Of a stretch of 64,000 nt of DNA, positions 17,844 to 26,971 are shown piece by piece; position 1 is the first letter of the stretch, and every line of letters starts with the position of its first letter. Below the pieces are notes generated by a model. It was given only the letters and a program-made list of their open reading frames with translations, did no database searches and was not told the origin of the DNA. The stretch is from Burkholderiales bacterium (lineage in GTDB: Bacteria > Pseudomonadota > Gammaproteobacteria > Burkholderiales > Nitrosomonadaceae), in assembly GCA_024235755.1 (NCBI GenBank), contig JACKLV010000014.1:1-64000 (forward strand), read 5' to 3'. The position numbers were made by a program, and so were the translations under genes.

Positions 17844-18812
17844 ATGACTGAAGCTTTTCTCGCCGTTGCAATTGGTTTGCTATTGCTTGCCTGGAGCGCC
17901 GACCGCTTCGTTGAGGGCGCGGCCGTCACTGCTCGCTATTTTGGCACGCCGCCGCTTTTGATCGGCATGGTAATTGTCGGTTTTGGCACTTCCGCACCTG
18001 AAATAGTGGTGTCCATACTAGCCGCTGTGCAGGGAAATCCCGGCATCGCGCTCGGCAATGCCTACGGCTCCAACATCACCAACATCGCCCTGATTCTCGG
18101 ACTCACAGCAGTCATCAGCCCCATTGCCGTACATTCGCAGATATTACGCCAGGAACTTCCCGTGCTTGCCGTCGTAACCGTGCTGGCCGCTTTGCAGCTT
18201 ATGGATGGCGAAATTTCTCGTATTGATGCAGGTGTGCTACTGGGTGTATTCAGTATACTGATGATTTGGGCCATCCGGCAAGGTTTGCGGAAACAAACCG
18301 ATGCGCTGGGCACAGAAATCGAGCAAGAGCTGAAATCCCAGACCATGCCCATCCGTCGTGCTTTTTTTTGGCTGATCGTTGGACTGGTGCTGCTGATCAT
18401 TAGCTCCCGCATGCTGGTCTGGGGGGCAGTGGCCATCGCACAAGGCTTCGGGGTCAGCGATCTGATCATCGGCCTGACCATCGTCGCAATGGGTACCTCT
18501 TTACCCGAGTTAGCTTCATCGATCATTGCCGCCCGCAAAGGAGAACACGACATCGCGCTCGGCAACATTATTGGTTCCAACCTGTTCAATACGCTGGCCG
18601 TTGTCGGCATCGCCGGCATGATTCATCCGATGACCGTGGAGCCGGCCGTGCTAAGCCGGGACATACCCGTCATGGGTGCGCTGACCCTTTCACTGTTTAT
18701 AATCGGTTACGGATTCCGTGGTCCCGGTCGCATCAACCGTATCGAAGGCGCGCTTCTACTGACTTGCTATGTGGGTTATACCGCTTATTTGGTCAGTACG
18801 GCGTTTGGCTAG
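17844..18812 (+). CDS. Calcium/sodium antiporter (YrbG-type, CaCA superfamily)
   Basis: 322-residue inner-membrane exchanger with about ten membrane segments. The two inverted alpha repeats are clear: GFGTSAPEIVVSI with GNAYGSNITNIALILG in the first half, and AMGTSLPELASSI with GNIIGSNLFNTLAVVG in the second. These hold the ion-binding Glu residues. It would expel calcium or another cation against sodium or protons. The GC content of the gene is higher than that of the AT-rich DNA to its right. Confidence 0.93.
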   Translation: MTEAFLAVAIGLLLLAWSADRFVEGAAVTARYFGTPPLLIGMVIVGFGTSAPEIVVSILAAVQGNPGIALGNAYGSNITNIALILGLTAVISPIAVHSQILRQELPVLAVVTVLAALQLMDGEISRIDAGVLLGVFSILMIWAIRQGLRKQTDALGTEIEQELKSQTMPIRRAFFWLIVGLVLLIISSRMLVWGAVAIAQGFGVSDLIIGLTIVAMGTSLPELASSIIAARKGEHDIALGNIIGSNLFNTLAVVGIAGMIHPMTVEPAVLSRDIPVMGALTLSLFIIGYGFRGPGRINRIEGALLLTCYVGYTAYLVSTAFG

Positions 18813-19150
18813 TAAACGATCATCATAGACTGACTCTTTTCCTAAATTTAAGCATCTGAATTCAACTATAAATATCTCGTTACCCGTGTTTAATTGCATT
18901 AATTCTATACTAAGAAACTGACGGAGCCCGGAAACAGCGCGCTTGATTTCTCACACGGTTTGAGCCACTACACTATCCAGTAGACTCAAAACAGCCTGCA
19001 TTGCCTCATAATAAGATTTGCGCATGCGCTTGACGATAAGTGGCAACCTTCTTTTTATAAATTTCTGCCTTCTGTCGCTCACTATATGGTTTAACCTATG
19101 TTAAGAAGACACTTTAATATTAGGCATAATCAAATTGAAAGACTACTAAA
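18813..19150. other. AT-rich gap with no supported gene
   Basis: 338 bases after the antiporter gene. On the minus strand a 29-codon open stretch reads like a protein remnant (VKPYSERQKAEIYKKKVATY) bounded by stops, but it matches nothing I recognise. It could be a trace of a decayed gene. No promoter, terminator or repeat is convincing. Confidence 0.3.
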
Positions 19151-19939
19151 TTATATAAATTGTTCTTCTGAAAACCTGCCTCCACCAATTTTCCAAGCAT
19201 GGTTTTTATAATGATAAACAAAGCATCTGGGTATTATTACTGCCCTGTTATGCGCTGTTAGTGAACTCAAAATCTTTTTATTTTTTTGATTATCATCAGT
19301 GGGTTCTAGACTAAACAATCTTAATTGAAATTCTGTTTCGTTCCCTTCAAAAGGAAAATTCGGATTAAAATAATATTTATCGTTATATCTATTGCTTAAA
19401 TAAGTGGTTGTTGTACACCCAAAACAGAAACCATTAACAAATCCAACCCGGACTGGGTCTTCATCTCTATTTTTCCCGGTACTGGAATATTGTTTTTTTT
19501 GACTTCTATGTAATAAGTGATTGATGGAAAAACGTTTTCTTTTATCAATCCAAGCGTGTCCAGGGTTATTGGTTATAGGCCCATAAATAACATTATCTTC
19601 ATTGATAGACGAAACAAAATATTTCCATGTCTCATTAATGCAAATATCATCATTCATGATGAAAATTAATTCACATTCGTTTTGAATGCATAAATCGATA
19701 CCTTTGTTCCAGGCGCCAGTCAGACTACCGTTTTTATGTTGATCGTCTATCCGAATATAAAGAAAATCTTTAGTCTTTTTACAAATATCTATAACTTTAT
19801 AATTATCTTTATGAATGGATTCATTGTCATAAACACACACGAATTTGTGATTTTCCACATGGTCTTGTATAGAACCCAAACATGGCAAAATAAATTTGTT
19901 CACAAAATTATGATAAGCGATAACTATTCCTATTTTCAT
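19151..19939 (-). CDS. Glycosyltransferase family 2-like protein
   Basis: 262 residues from the ATG at 19939, where the protein opens MKIGIVIAYHNFVNKFI like a GT-A fold; an ATG 18 codons upstream adds only a charged leader. Glycosyltransferase features are VYDNES after the third strand, GSLTGAWNKGIDLC, and FIMNDD as the metal-binding DxD-like motif. The acceptor-side part has NGFCFGCTTTTYL. The base composition is strongly AT-rich compared with its neighbours and no other sugar genes adjoin it, which suggests acquisition by transfer. The sugar and acceptor are unknown. Confidence 0.75.
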   Translation of the reverse strand: MKIGIVIAYHNFVNKFILPCLGSIQDHVENHKFVCVYDNESIHKDNYKVIDICKKTKDFLYIRIDDQHKNGSLTGAWNKGIDLCIQNECELIFIMNDDICINETWKYFVSSINEDNVIYGPITNNPGHAWIDKRKRFSINHLLHRSQKKQYSSTGKNRDEDPVRVGFVNGFCFGCTTTTYLSNRYNDKYYFNPNFPFEGNETEFQLRLFSLEPTDDNQKNKKILSSLTAHNRAVIIPRCFVYHYKNHAWKIGGGRFSEEQFI

Positions 19940-20262
19940 AAAAAAATCTTTATCCCGTTGGTAAGCATCATCATTCTTGTGTAGCAAACTCACACAGAGG
20001 TTCAGTAGTCAATATCTATGTCATTACTGCGCTTTTCAGGATAAATTCCAGCAAAGATACGTAATACATCATTCATTCCCAAGAGATTGTTGCCTATCTA
20101 TTTTTCTTGTTAGCATCCTTCACATAGACCTATAAAGCCGTTGAAGAGCTATCTGCGTTGCCGTTGCGGCATTAACCTGGTTATGGGGCGGAATAAACAT
20201 TACGTGCCATTTTCTCAGGTGAATAATAAGAAATGTTTTTTCACGCCCGATTATTAATACGA
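19940..20262. other. Gap upstream of the orphan glycosyltransferase
   Basis: 323 bases between the glycosyltransferase start and the 3' end of the cytochrome-barrel gene. Both genes are leftward, so this holds the glycosyltransferase promoter. Part of it (around 20120-20200) is higher in GC than its surroundings and may be a remnant, but no coding frame or motif can be supported. Confidence 0.3.
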
Positions 20263-21636
20263 TTAAAAGGCCAGCCAGGCATTCAAATAAAGTGTGTCGT
20301 TATTGACAGCATTGCGGCCAAATCCGTCATAATTGTGGATGCCCCCGTTAAATTTGAAGTGATGCACATATTGTGCAGCAAGACGCAGGTTTGCAAGCGT
20401 CGCTATTGCGGATGTAGATTTGCCAAATGGTGTATAACTGATTTCGGCAGTAAATGCCTGACTATTGGGATTTCCAGTACGGCTGCCGCTGATAGGATCG
20501 CCAAAGCTGTAGATCACACTATCTGCAGTTCCGGTTGTTTGGCCATAAAATAAATTTAACCCATATGTCTGTTGATAAGTATAACCAGCTCGGACACGCA
20601 ACGTATCGAGATTGCTGTTTTTCCTGTCTGCCAGCCCCAGCGCTACGCTGGCGTTCATATCGCGCTGTTCACGAATATATGCGACGTTGAATTCGTAGAT
20701 ATGAGTCAGATTCGCCAGATACTGATAGGTCATGTCAAATCCGTAATCGTAAATTTTATCGGTGCCGGCGCCCAATGTCCGCTGCGGATAAACATTTGCC
20801 TGCATGCCGAATGAACCAACAGCAAAATAATGACCCTGCCAGTCTTTTTGCAGCGCAACACGCCAATATGGTGCGCCGCCGTTAATGCGCGACTGTTCGT
20901 CGTCAAAAACTCCGATGCCGGTCTGTATGTTTCGTGGCAGCATAGTGTAACCACCCGCTTCCACATACAATAAATCATTGAGCATCATATATGCAGTAGC
21001 GCCGACAACTTGCCCGCCGAGTGCCTCAATCAAGGCGCCTGCTGCTTGTGTGGGTGCCAGGTCGGATGAAGCCCAGGGAAATCCCCAGGTCGGCGTGGTA
21101 TTCCAAAGATCAGTGACCGTGGGATTGTTATTTACTGTCAAACCATAGACCAGATTCTTACCCATCAAAGTCACGTTATCTGCAAAACGGATCTCCGAAT
21201 TATCCAGTTCGCCGATATCCTCTATACCGTTATAGGTGCCTTCGATAAAAGCACCGACTTTTGAATGCAACCGACCGGCAAGAAAAATCGCTGCTTCATC
21301 GATTGTTCCATTATCATTGCTACCGAAACGCTCTGATGCGCCACCAGGCTGACCATGCTGCGTATGGGTATACGATGCGCGTATCATACCGCTGATTGGC
21401 ACCGGTGGAACTTTCCCTTCATTATAATTTGCACCAGTTGCAGTGTAGCCATTTAACTTGAAATTCCTACCCACTGAAGTCAGTCCGGGCCCAAAAGATT
21501 GAACATGGCACGAACTGCATGGCATGCCGGTTTGTCGCGCAAAACTCGGCAATGCATTTACATCCGAGTGTAATAATAAAATTCCAAATAATGTAAAAAA
21601 TAACGCTATTTTTTTCTTAAATAAAGTTAATCTCAT
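20263..21636 (-). CDS. Fused monoheme cytochrome c / outer-membrane beta-barrel protein (Cyc2-like architecture)
   Basis: 457 residues. A signal peptide ends near VNA (residue 28). The mature N-terminus is LPSFARQTGMPCSSCHVQ, a single CXXCH heme site at Cys40, Cys43 and His44, followed by FGPGLTSVGRNFKLNGY. The remaining 380 residues alternate polar and hydrophobic residues with many Tyr, Gly and Asn, and end in Phe, as in an outer-membrane barrel. A heme plug joined to a porin is the arrangement of Cyc2 iron oxidases, and the FARQTGxxCxxCH motif is shared. However, a broad family of uncharacterised proteins has the same motif, so electron uptake is only inferred. It stands alone in AT-rich DNA. 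Confidence 0.75.
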   Translation of the reverse strand: MRLTLFKKKIALFFTLFGILLLHSDVNALPSFARQTGMPCSSCHVQSFGPGLTSVGRNFKLNGYTATGANYNEGKVPPVPISGMIRASYTHTQHGQPGGASERFGSNDNGTIDEAAIFLAGRLHSKVGAFIEGTYNGIEDIGELDNSEIRFADNVTLMGKNLVYGLTVNNNPTVTDLWNTTPTWGFPWASSDLAPTQAAGALIEALGGQVVGATAYMMLNDLLYVEAGGYTMLPRNIQTGIGVFDDEQSRINGGAPYWRVALQKDWQGHYFAVGSFGMQANVYPQRTLGAGTDKIYDYGFDMTYQYLANLTHIYEFNVAYIREQRDMNASVALGLADRKNSNLDTLRVRAGYTYQQTYGLNLFYGQTTGTADSVIYSFGDPISGSRTGNPNSQAFTAEISYTPFGKSTSAIATLANLRLAAQYVHHFKFNGGIHNYDGFGRNAVNNDTLYLNAWLAF

Positions 21637-22546
21637 TTCTAAATTTCCTCCCCCGAAATCTGCATAAAATCGAATCAGCGCTTCTGATGACCAAATATGA
21701 ATGGCACATATAAATGATTGAATTTTTTTAATACTAATATCTAATAAACAATAAATTAAAATATTTATATTCCCTGGTAATGCAGTTTTCCGACAGTCTT
21801 ACTTCAGAAATATAGCAATGTTATTAACACAATTTTAGTATAAAATATTTAATATAAAATTTTAGTAAATTTTTTGTTAAAAATGATAGGAATTAATAAA
21901 TTTTTTTAATCTTTTGGATAGGCGTGTTGACGACGGTCGAAACTAACTAGACATCGCCGTCACAAGTTAGAAATAACTGTATGATTATGCTGCAAGTATT
22001 TATTAGACTTGGTAATAGTATGTTAGATGTTTATCACAGACATGATCTATCTGATTAGGTGTGGTCATGTGGACTAATATCTCATGACGACACTATCAGG
22101 CTTATTCCTATCCCGCATAAACTTTAAATATGAGAAATACAAATGTGATCGCCATGGATATATAGACAAAGACTAGGCGAATTCTTTACCGTGAATAGTT
22201 TTCTATTTATAAAATTCAAAGACGTACAAGTTTGTCGCCGAAACCCAATTTCGCCCGATGATCGTGCTGTCAAATATCAAAGAACAAAAAAACCAGCAAA
22301 TTGACACCGTTTGAATTTAGATTGTTGATACTGCTGAATGCGGGTGTTCTTCTTATGAAGAATCGGCGCACGGTAAAGACGCGACGCAAGGGCACTTTGG
22401 ATAAAAGTTATACAGGTGATTTCCGATTATTTGTGACATTGTCTGTAACTGGGTCAGTCTGTCGACATATCCATAGATGCATTGTATCCTGCACACTTTT
22501 TACTGTAGTCGATCTAAAACCGACATCAACAAATCATCTGATTCCT
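21637..22546. other. Long AT-rich intergenic region
   Basis: 910 bases between the leftward cytochrome-barrel gene and the rightward regulator. The first 270 bases are extremely AT-rich, with near-repeats of TTTAGTA and ATAAAAT motifs, and probably contain the cytochrome promoter. A GC-richer patch at 21920-21970 has partial symmetry (GACGG/CCGTC). A frame open from 22301 joins the regulator gene but its first 82 codons look non-coding. No transposase remnant can be named. Confidence 0.35.
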
Positions 22547-22969
22547 ATGAGAAAGAAATTTAAGCATCCGCGATATAGCGAAGAGCTTCATCTGGAATAT
22601 CTGCTAACAATGCAAGTGCTTGGAAAACATTGGCTAGCAGTTTTTCAAACACCACCAGAAGACAAAACTTTTTGGGATGCCAGCTATTGGGATTTATTTA
22701 CAAATTTATTTAAATCAGAAAATGGTGTAAAAAAAACAGATGCCATTAGCTATATACAAGGAAAGACCGCTCCTACAGCTGCGAAATATATTAATACTGC
22801 AATAAAACGAGGCCTCATTATTGAAGAAGATAACAAAGCTCGAGCGAACTCTAAAATTGTAAAGTTATCTGATGAAATGAAAAATAACCTAGAAATATAT
22901 TTCAATAATGCGTTGGTTGAAGTTGAAACATTAGGAAAACGGATTAAAGAAAAAGGGACTATAAATTAA
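22547..22969 (+). CDS. Winged-helix (MarR-like) transcriptional regulator, putative
   Basis: 140 residues from ATG 22547. The predicted fold is helical, with HLEYLLTMQVLGKHWLAVF near the start and TAPTAAKYINTAIKRGLIIE at about 80-100, which resembles the recognition helix and wing of MarR-type regulators. The C-terminal helix (NALVEVETLGKRIKEKG) could be a dimerisation helix. The frame is open 82 codons further upstream, but that part has unlikely composition. It is divergent from the cytochrome-barrel gene and AT-rich. The family call is by pattern only. Confidence 0.55.
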   Translation: MRKKFKHPRYSEELHLEYLLTMQVLGKHWLAVFQTPPEDKTFWDASYWDLFTNLFKSENGVKKTDAISYIQGKTAPTAAKYINTAIKRGLIIEEDNKARANSKIVKLSDEMKNNLEIYFNNALVEVETLGKRIKEKGTIN

Positions 22970-23220
22970 ACAGTTTAATTCTAATTTGTTAGATTAGCAT
23001 GTCACCATTCAAGTTGTAGTGGTACGTGGCCGTCATGGCTAAACTGCCAATTTAACCTCTAACTCCCTCAAAAAAATGAATACCCCAGACTGCAACCGTC
23101 ACATAGTCACCATATTGCCAAAACACTGCCGCCGCGCTATCGTGTCACTCTCTAAAAGTTTACTGCATACCTGCCAGCACATTTCATTTACGTGGCGGAA
23201 AAGTAATAGAGGAAGAATTA

Positions 23221-23733
23221 ATGAATAGACGTATCGTATTAAAAAGTTTTGCAGTAGCGGCCGCCTTACCACTAATACCAGGCTGCTCCCAGGTGGTGGG
23301 TGAAGCCGCGAATCCGATCACACCGCTGAACAAGCCGCGCACCGAATGGCGCGCACTGCTTTCACCAAGAGCTTATGAAATATTATTCGAGGAAGCAACG
23401 GAGCGGCCGGAATCGAGCAACTTGGTATATGAAACGCGTGACGGTACGTATCTGTGCGCCGCATGTTACTTGCCGCTATTTAAGAGTGCGCACAAATATG
23501 AAAGCTGGACTGGCTGGCCGAGTTTTACCGAGCCGATAGCAGGCCATGTCGCAACCAAAATCGACTTTAAAATAATCTGGCCGCGCACCGAATACCATTG
23601 CGTGCGCTGTGGCGGTCATCAGGGCCATGTTTTCAAGGACGGCCCACCACCGCGCGGCGAGCGCTGGTGCAACAACGGATATGCACTCAGATTTGTGCCA
23701 ATTGAAGAAGCATTACCTGCGCTCAGAGGTTAG
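23221..23733 (+). CDS. msrB: Peptide-methionine (R)-S-oxide reductase, exported lipoprotein form
   Basis: 170 residues. It reduces methionine-R-sulfoxide in proteins. Zinc cysteines are in CAAC and CVRC; the catalytic cysteine is in RWCNNGYALRF near residue 150. Family motifs SWTGWPSF and GHVFKDGPPP are intact. The N-terminus MNRRIVLKSF...LIPGC combines a twin arginine with a lipobox (Cys22), so the enzyme is predicted to be a Tat-exported lipoprotein that repairs envelope proteins. AGAGGAAGAATTA precedes the ATG. It converges on the arsenosugar-like operon. Confidence 0.93.
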   Translation: MNRRIVLKSFAVAAALPLIPGCSQVVGEAANPITPLNKPRTEWRALLSPRAYEILFEEATERPESSNLVYETRDGTYLCAACYLPLFKSAHKYESWTGWPSFTEPIAGHVATKIDFKIIWPRTEYHCVRCGGHQGHVFKDGPPPRGERWCNNGYALRFVPIEEALPALRG

Positions 23734-23779
23734 ATTCTAGGTTGGATTGAAACGCCGAGACCGGGCAACCCAATCCGGT

Positions 23780-25978
23780 TTATCCGGTGTATTTCCCAGA
23801 GTCGCCACTGTTATTTTCCGGTCTGACTGCCTTTTCCCTACGCCGCCAAGCATGAAATTTCTCCACCCATTGTAGCAGTTTCTCCGGCGCATGCGTGCGT
23901 TTCCATTCGCCTGCGGCGTATTTGTTGGCTTCCGACCAGGTCGGATAAGTGTGGATAGTGCCAAGAATTTTGTTCAGGCCCAAACCGTTTTTCATCGCGA
24001 GCACATATTCGGCCAATAAATCGCTGGCATGTTTGCCGACGATTGTCACGCCCAGAATGCGGTCTTTCCCCGGTACAGTCAACACTTTGACAAAACCGCG
24101 CGCAGCCTCATCGGTAATCGCACGATCAAGATCGTCAAGATTGTAGCGCGTCACTTCCACGGCTATGCCTCGCGATCTGGCTTCCTCTTCAGACAGTCCT
24201 GCCCGAGCGACTTCTGGATCAGTGAATGTGGTCCAGGGTATCACCGAATAGTCAACCTTAAAACGTTTGAAATCGCCAAACAATGCGTTGACTGATGCGT
24301 ACCAGGCTTGATGTGCTGCAGTGTGGGTAAACTGGTAAGGGCCGGCGACATCGCCACAAGCATAAATATTGGGATAAATGGTTTGAAGCCAGGCATTGGA
24401 GTCGATGGTGCGCCGCGACGTAACAGGAATGCCCAGTTCTTCAAGGCCGAACCCTTCGGTGCGCGGCACCCGGCCGACCGCACACAACATAGCGTCAAAA
24501 ACAATTGTCTGTTCCCGGCCATCCCTGTCCTGCACGACAAGTTGCTGGATTTCACTATCCGGCCGATGCGCAGTCTCGCAGCGGATCGCCTTGGTGTGTG
24601 TCAGTATTTGCACGCCGTCGTCCTGCAATGCTGCTCTAATTTGCTCCCGTGCATCGGCATCTTCACGTTGCAGCAGATCGCCATGCTCTACCTGCACTAC
24701 CTGGCAGCCCAAGCGTGCAAATGCCTGTGCCAGCTCGCAACCGATCGGCCCGCCTCCAAGCACCACCAGCCGATCAGGGCGTTCGGCCAGCGACCAAATG
24801 GTATCGGAGGTATAGTACCGAACTGATTCCAGTCCAGGGATTTGAGGGATTGCCGGTCTTGCTCCCGTTGCGATGACAATCGCGCGCGTGGTCAGCGTCT
24901 TTCCATTGACTTCAACAGTCCAGGGTGACGCGACTCTGGCATGACCTTCAATCACTTCAACGCCAAGCCGGGTATAGCGTTCGATCGAATCGTGCGGTTC
25001 AACCGTTTTAATAATGCGATGAACCCGCGCCATCACATCGGTAAAATCATACTCAACCTGGACTTGCTTGACGCCGAGCGACGATGACTGCCGCGCCTGT
25101 TTCAGAAAACCCGCTGAGCGAATCAGCGCCTTGGACGGCACGCAACCGTAATTCAGGCAATCGCCGCCCATTTTATGGCTTTCGATCAAGGTCACTTTGG
25201 CGCGTACCGCCGCGGCAATATACGCGGTCACCAGCCCCGCAGCACCAGCACCGATAACTACCAGATTGCGGTCAAATGTCTCCGGTTTCGGCCAGCGCGC
25301 ATACAGCCGGCGTCTCTTGACCATTCCGATGCCCCAGCGCGCCAGCCACGGAAATGCAGCCAACAGCAAGAACGATAAAATCAACGCCGGTGACAAAATG
25401 TCAGACAGACTATCGATCGATGCGAGTTGCGTACCTGCATTAACATAAACCATACTGCCCGGAGACATTCCGACGAGACTAGCCCAGAAATACGTGCTGC
25501 TGCGGATCCGGGTCAAACCCATCAAGAGGTTAATCAGGAAAAACGGAAAAGCGGGCACCAGACGCAGTGAAAACAGATAAAACGCGCCATCGCGTTCCAG
25601 ACCATTATGAATCGCCTCCAGACGGTCGCCAAAACGGCGTTGCACGGTATCGCGCAGGATATAGCGCGCCACCCAGAAAGCCAATGTCGCACCAATAGTC
25701 GCGGAAATCAAAACCACCGGCACCGCGACCCATAAACCGAACATGGCGCCGCCCGCCAGCGTCATCACTGTAGCGCCCGGTAAAGACAAGGCAGCCATTA
25801 CAATGTAGATAATTGAATAAATACCGATAACGTAGAGCGGTTCATCCCCATATGCCTGCAGCAGTTCATCGTGACTGGCTTTGAGTATATCGAGGCTGAA
25901 ATGACGATGCAGACCGAAAACAAAAAACAGGATGAGCAACAATCCCAGCAAGCACAGCAGCCACCAGCGCTTATTCAA
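23780..25978 (-). CDS. VTT (TVP38/TMEM64) membrane domain fused to a flavin disulfide reductase
   Basis: 732 residues in two parts. Residues 1 to about 225 are a VTT/SNARE-associated membrane domain: ALSLPGATVMTLAGGAMFG, then FSLRLVPAFPFFLINLLMG. From about 237 a pyridine nucleotide-disulfide oxidoreductase follows, with FAD motif VIGAGAAG at 241-248, redox pair C274-LNYG-C279, NADPH-site LGGGPIGCELAQAF, and the dimer interface. The catalytic histidine position of the usual HxHPTxxE is Tyr here (HTYPTWSE), as seen in mercuric-reductase-like relatives. Last gene of the arsenosugar-like operon, 30 bases after the radical SAM gene. The substrate is unknown. Confidence 0.88.
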   Translation of the reverse strand: MNKRWWLLCLLGLLLILFFVFGLHRHFSLDILKASHDELLQAYGDEPLYVIGIYSIIYIVMAALSLPGATVMTLAGGAMFGLWVAVPVVLISATIGATLAFWVARYILRDTVQRRFGDRLEAIHNGLERDGAFYLFSLRLVPAFPFFLINLLMGLTRIRSSTYFWASLVGMSPGSMVYVNAGTQLASIDSLSDILSPALILSFLLLAAFPWLARWGIGMVKRRRLYARWPKPETFDRNLVVIGAGAAGLVTAYIAAAVRAKVTLIESHKMGGDCLNYGCVPSKALIRSAGFLKQARQSSSLGVKQVQVEYDFTDVMARVHRIIKTVEPHDSIERYTRLGVEVIEGHARVASPWTVEVNGKTLTTRAIVIATGARPAIPQIPGLESVRYYTSDTIWSLAERPDRLVVLGGGPIGCELAQAFARLGCQVVQVEHGDLLQREDADAREQIRAALQDDGVQILTHTKAIRCETAHRPDSEIQQLVVQDRDGREQTIVFDAMLCAVGRVPRTEGFGLEELGIPVTSRRTIDSNAWLQTIYPNIYACGDVAGPYQFTHTAAHQAWYASVNALFGDFKRFKVDYSVIPWTTFTDPEVARAGLSEEEARSRGIAVEVTRYNLDDLDRAITDEAARGFVKVLTVPGKDRILGVTIVGKHASDLLAEYVLAMKNGLGLNKILGTIHTYPTWSEANKYAAGEWKRTHAPEKLLQWVEKFHAWRRREKAVRPENNSGDSGKYTG

Positions 25979-26008
25979 CAGATTATCCTTTTGAGATCAT
26001 GCCAGGCA

Positions 26009-26971
26009 TTATTTGATTTCACTGCACGAAGCGCCATATTTGAAACAACTGTAACACCGGTGATGCTTCATGCTGACGGGAATCTTCAGGCTTTCGGTCA
26101 ATGTTTCGGCCAGCGCATAGTCAATATCGTCGTCAACCAGGGTACAGGCGTACACACTGCACCGGTTATTCTGCTTGACCACCATGCGGCTGAATGCGCA
26201 CATGAACTCACGCCGCGTCGCTTCCGTCTGAAACTCTGTCATGCAACTCTGCGTTATCTGCGGCGCTGAAACAAACGCTCCAGGTGGATAAAACTCTGGA
26301 AATTCGATCCGGCGCAAATTTTCCGGCAGTCCGGCGGCACGAAACACTTCAGCAAAGCGACTGGCAACAAAGTCTGAAGACATATTCGGCAACATCTGGC
26401 TGGCCACAGATAACGAAAAACCCATGTCATGCAGCCTGCGCATACCATCAAGTGCCAACGCAAACATGCCTGCCCCGCGTCCTTTATCATGCTCGGCAGC
26501 ATCAAAGTGATCCAGACTGACACGAAAATGCAGTTCATGCTCACAGTCTAGCAACGGCTGCAACTGGTGTATCCGCCTGATCAGCGGCTCGGTCGCATTG
26601 GTCAGCACCAGACAGGGCCTATAGCGCAATGCGTACTCAAGAATGCGCACGATGTCTTTGTTGATGAAAGGCTCACCGCCGGTCAACGAAAACTGCGACA
26701 CACCGAGCGTTTGCGCCTCTTCAATATATGGCCTGACATCTTCAAAACGCATTAACTGCAAACGGTTGTCACCCGGCCTGGAACCTTCCAGACAAAACGG
26801 ACAAGACAGATTACACGCCGTACCGGTATGCAGCCACAATTCGTCCAATCCATGAGTGCGGATGAATCCGCGCGGCTCCCCATCCGGGGTCTTATACCAG
26901 TCGGGCGAACGCAGACGCGGTTTTTCCGCTTGTGCACGCCGACTTGACAGCACACCGCTACCGGTATTCAA
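26009..26971 (-). CDS. Radical SAM protein in an arsenosugar-like operon
   Basis: 320 residues. The 4Fe-4S motif is C53-NLS-C57-PF-C60 in HTGTACNLSCPFCLEGS. FSLTGGEPFINKDI is the SAM-binding GGE region. A C-terminal cysteine cluster C306-x2-C309-x6-C316 suggests an auxiliary cluster. It overlaps the ArsM-like gene by four bases. In known arsenosugar loci this place is taken by ArsS, whose N-terminus reads differently (CNQxCxHCHV type), so this is a different radical SAM family. A 5'-deoxyadenosyl transfer to a methylated arsenical is a tempting but unproven role. Confidence 0.85.
   Translation of the reverse strand: MNTGSGVLSSRRAQAEKPRLRSPDWYKTPDGEPRGFIRTHGLDELWLHTGTACNLSCPFCLEGSRPGDNRLQLMRFEDVRPYIEEAQTLGVSQFSLTGGEPFINKDIVRILEYALRYRPCLVLTNATEPLIRRIHQLQPLLDCEHELHFRVSLDHFDAAEHDKGRGAGMFALALDGMRRLHDMGFSLSVASQMLPNMSSDFVASRFAEVFRAAGLPENLRRIEFPEFYPPGAFVSAPQITQSCMTEFQTEATRREFMCAFSRMVVKQNNRCSVYACTLVDDDIDYALAETLTESLKIPVSMKHHRCYSCFKYGASCSEIK

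Noticed and set aside
19010..19100. Short open stretch suspected to be a transposase remnant
   Set aside because: No transposase motif or terminal inverted repeats; only 29 codons long.
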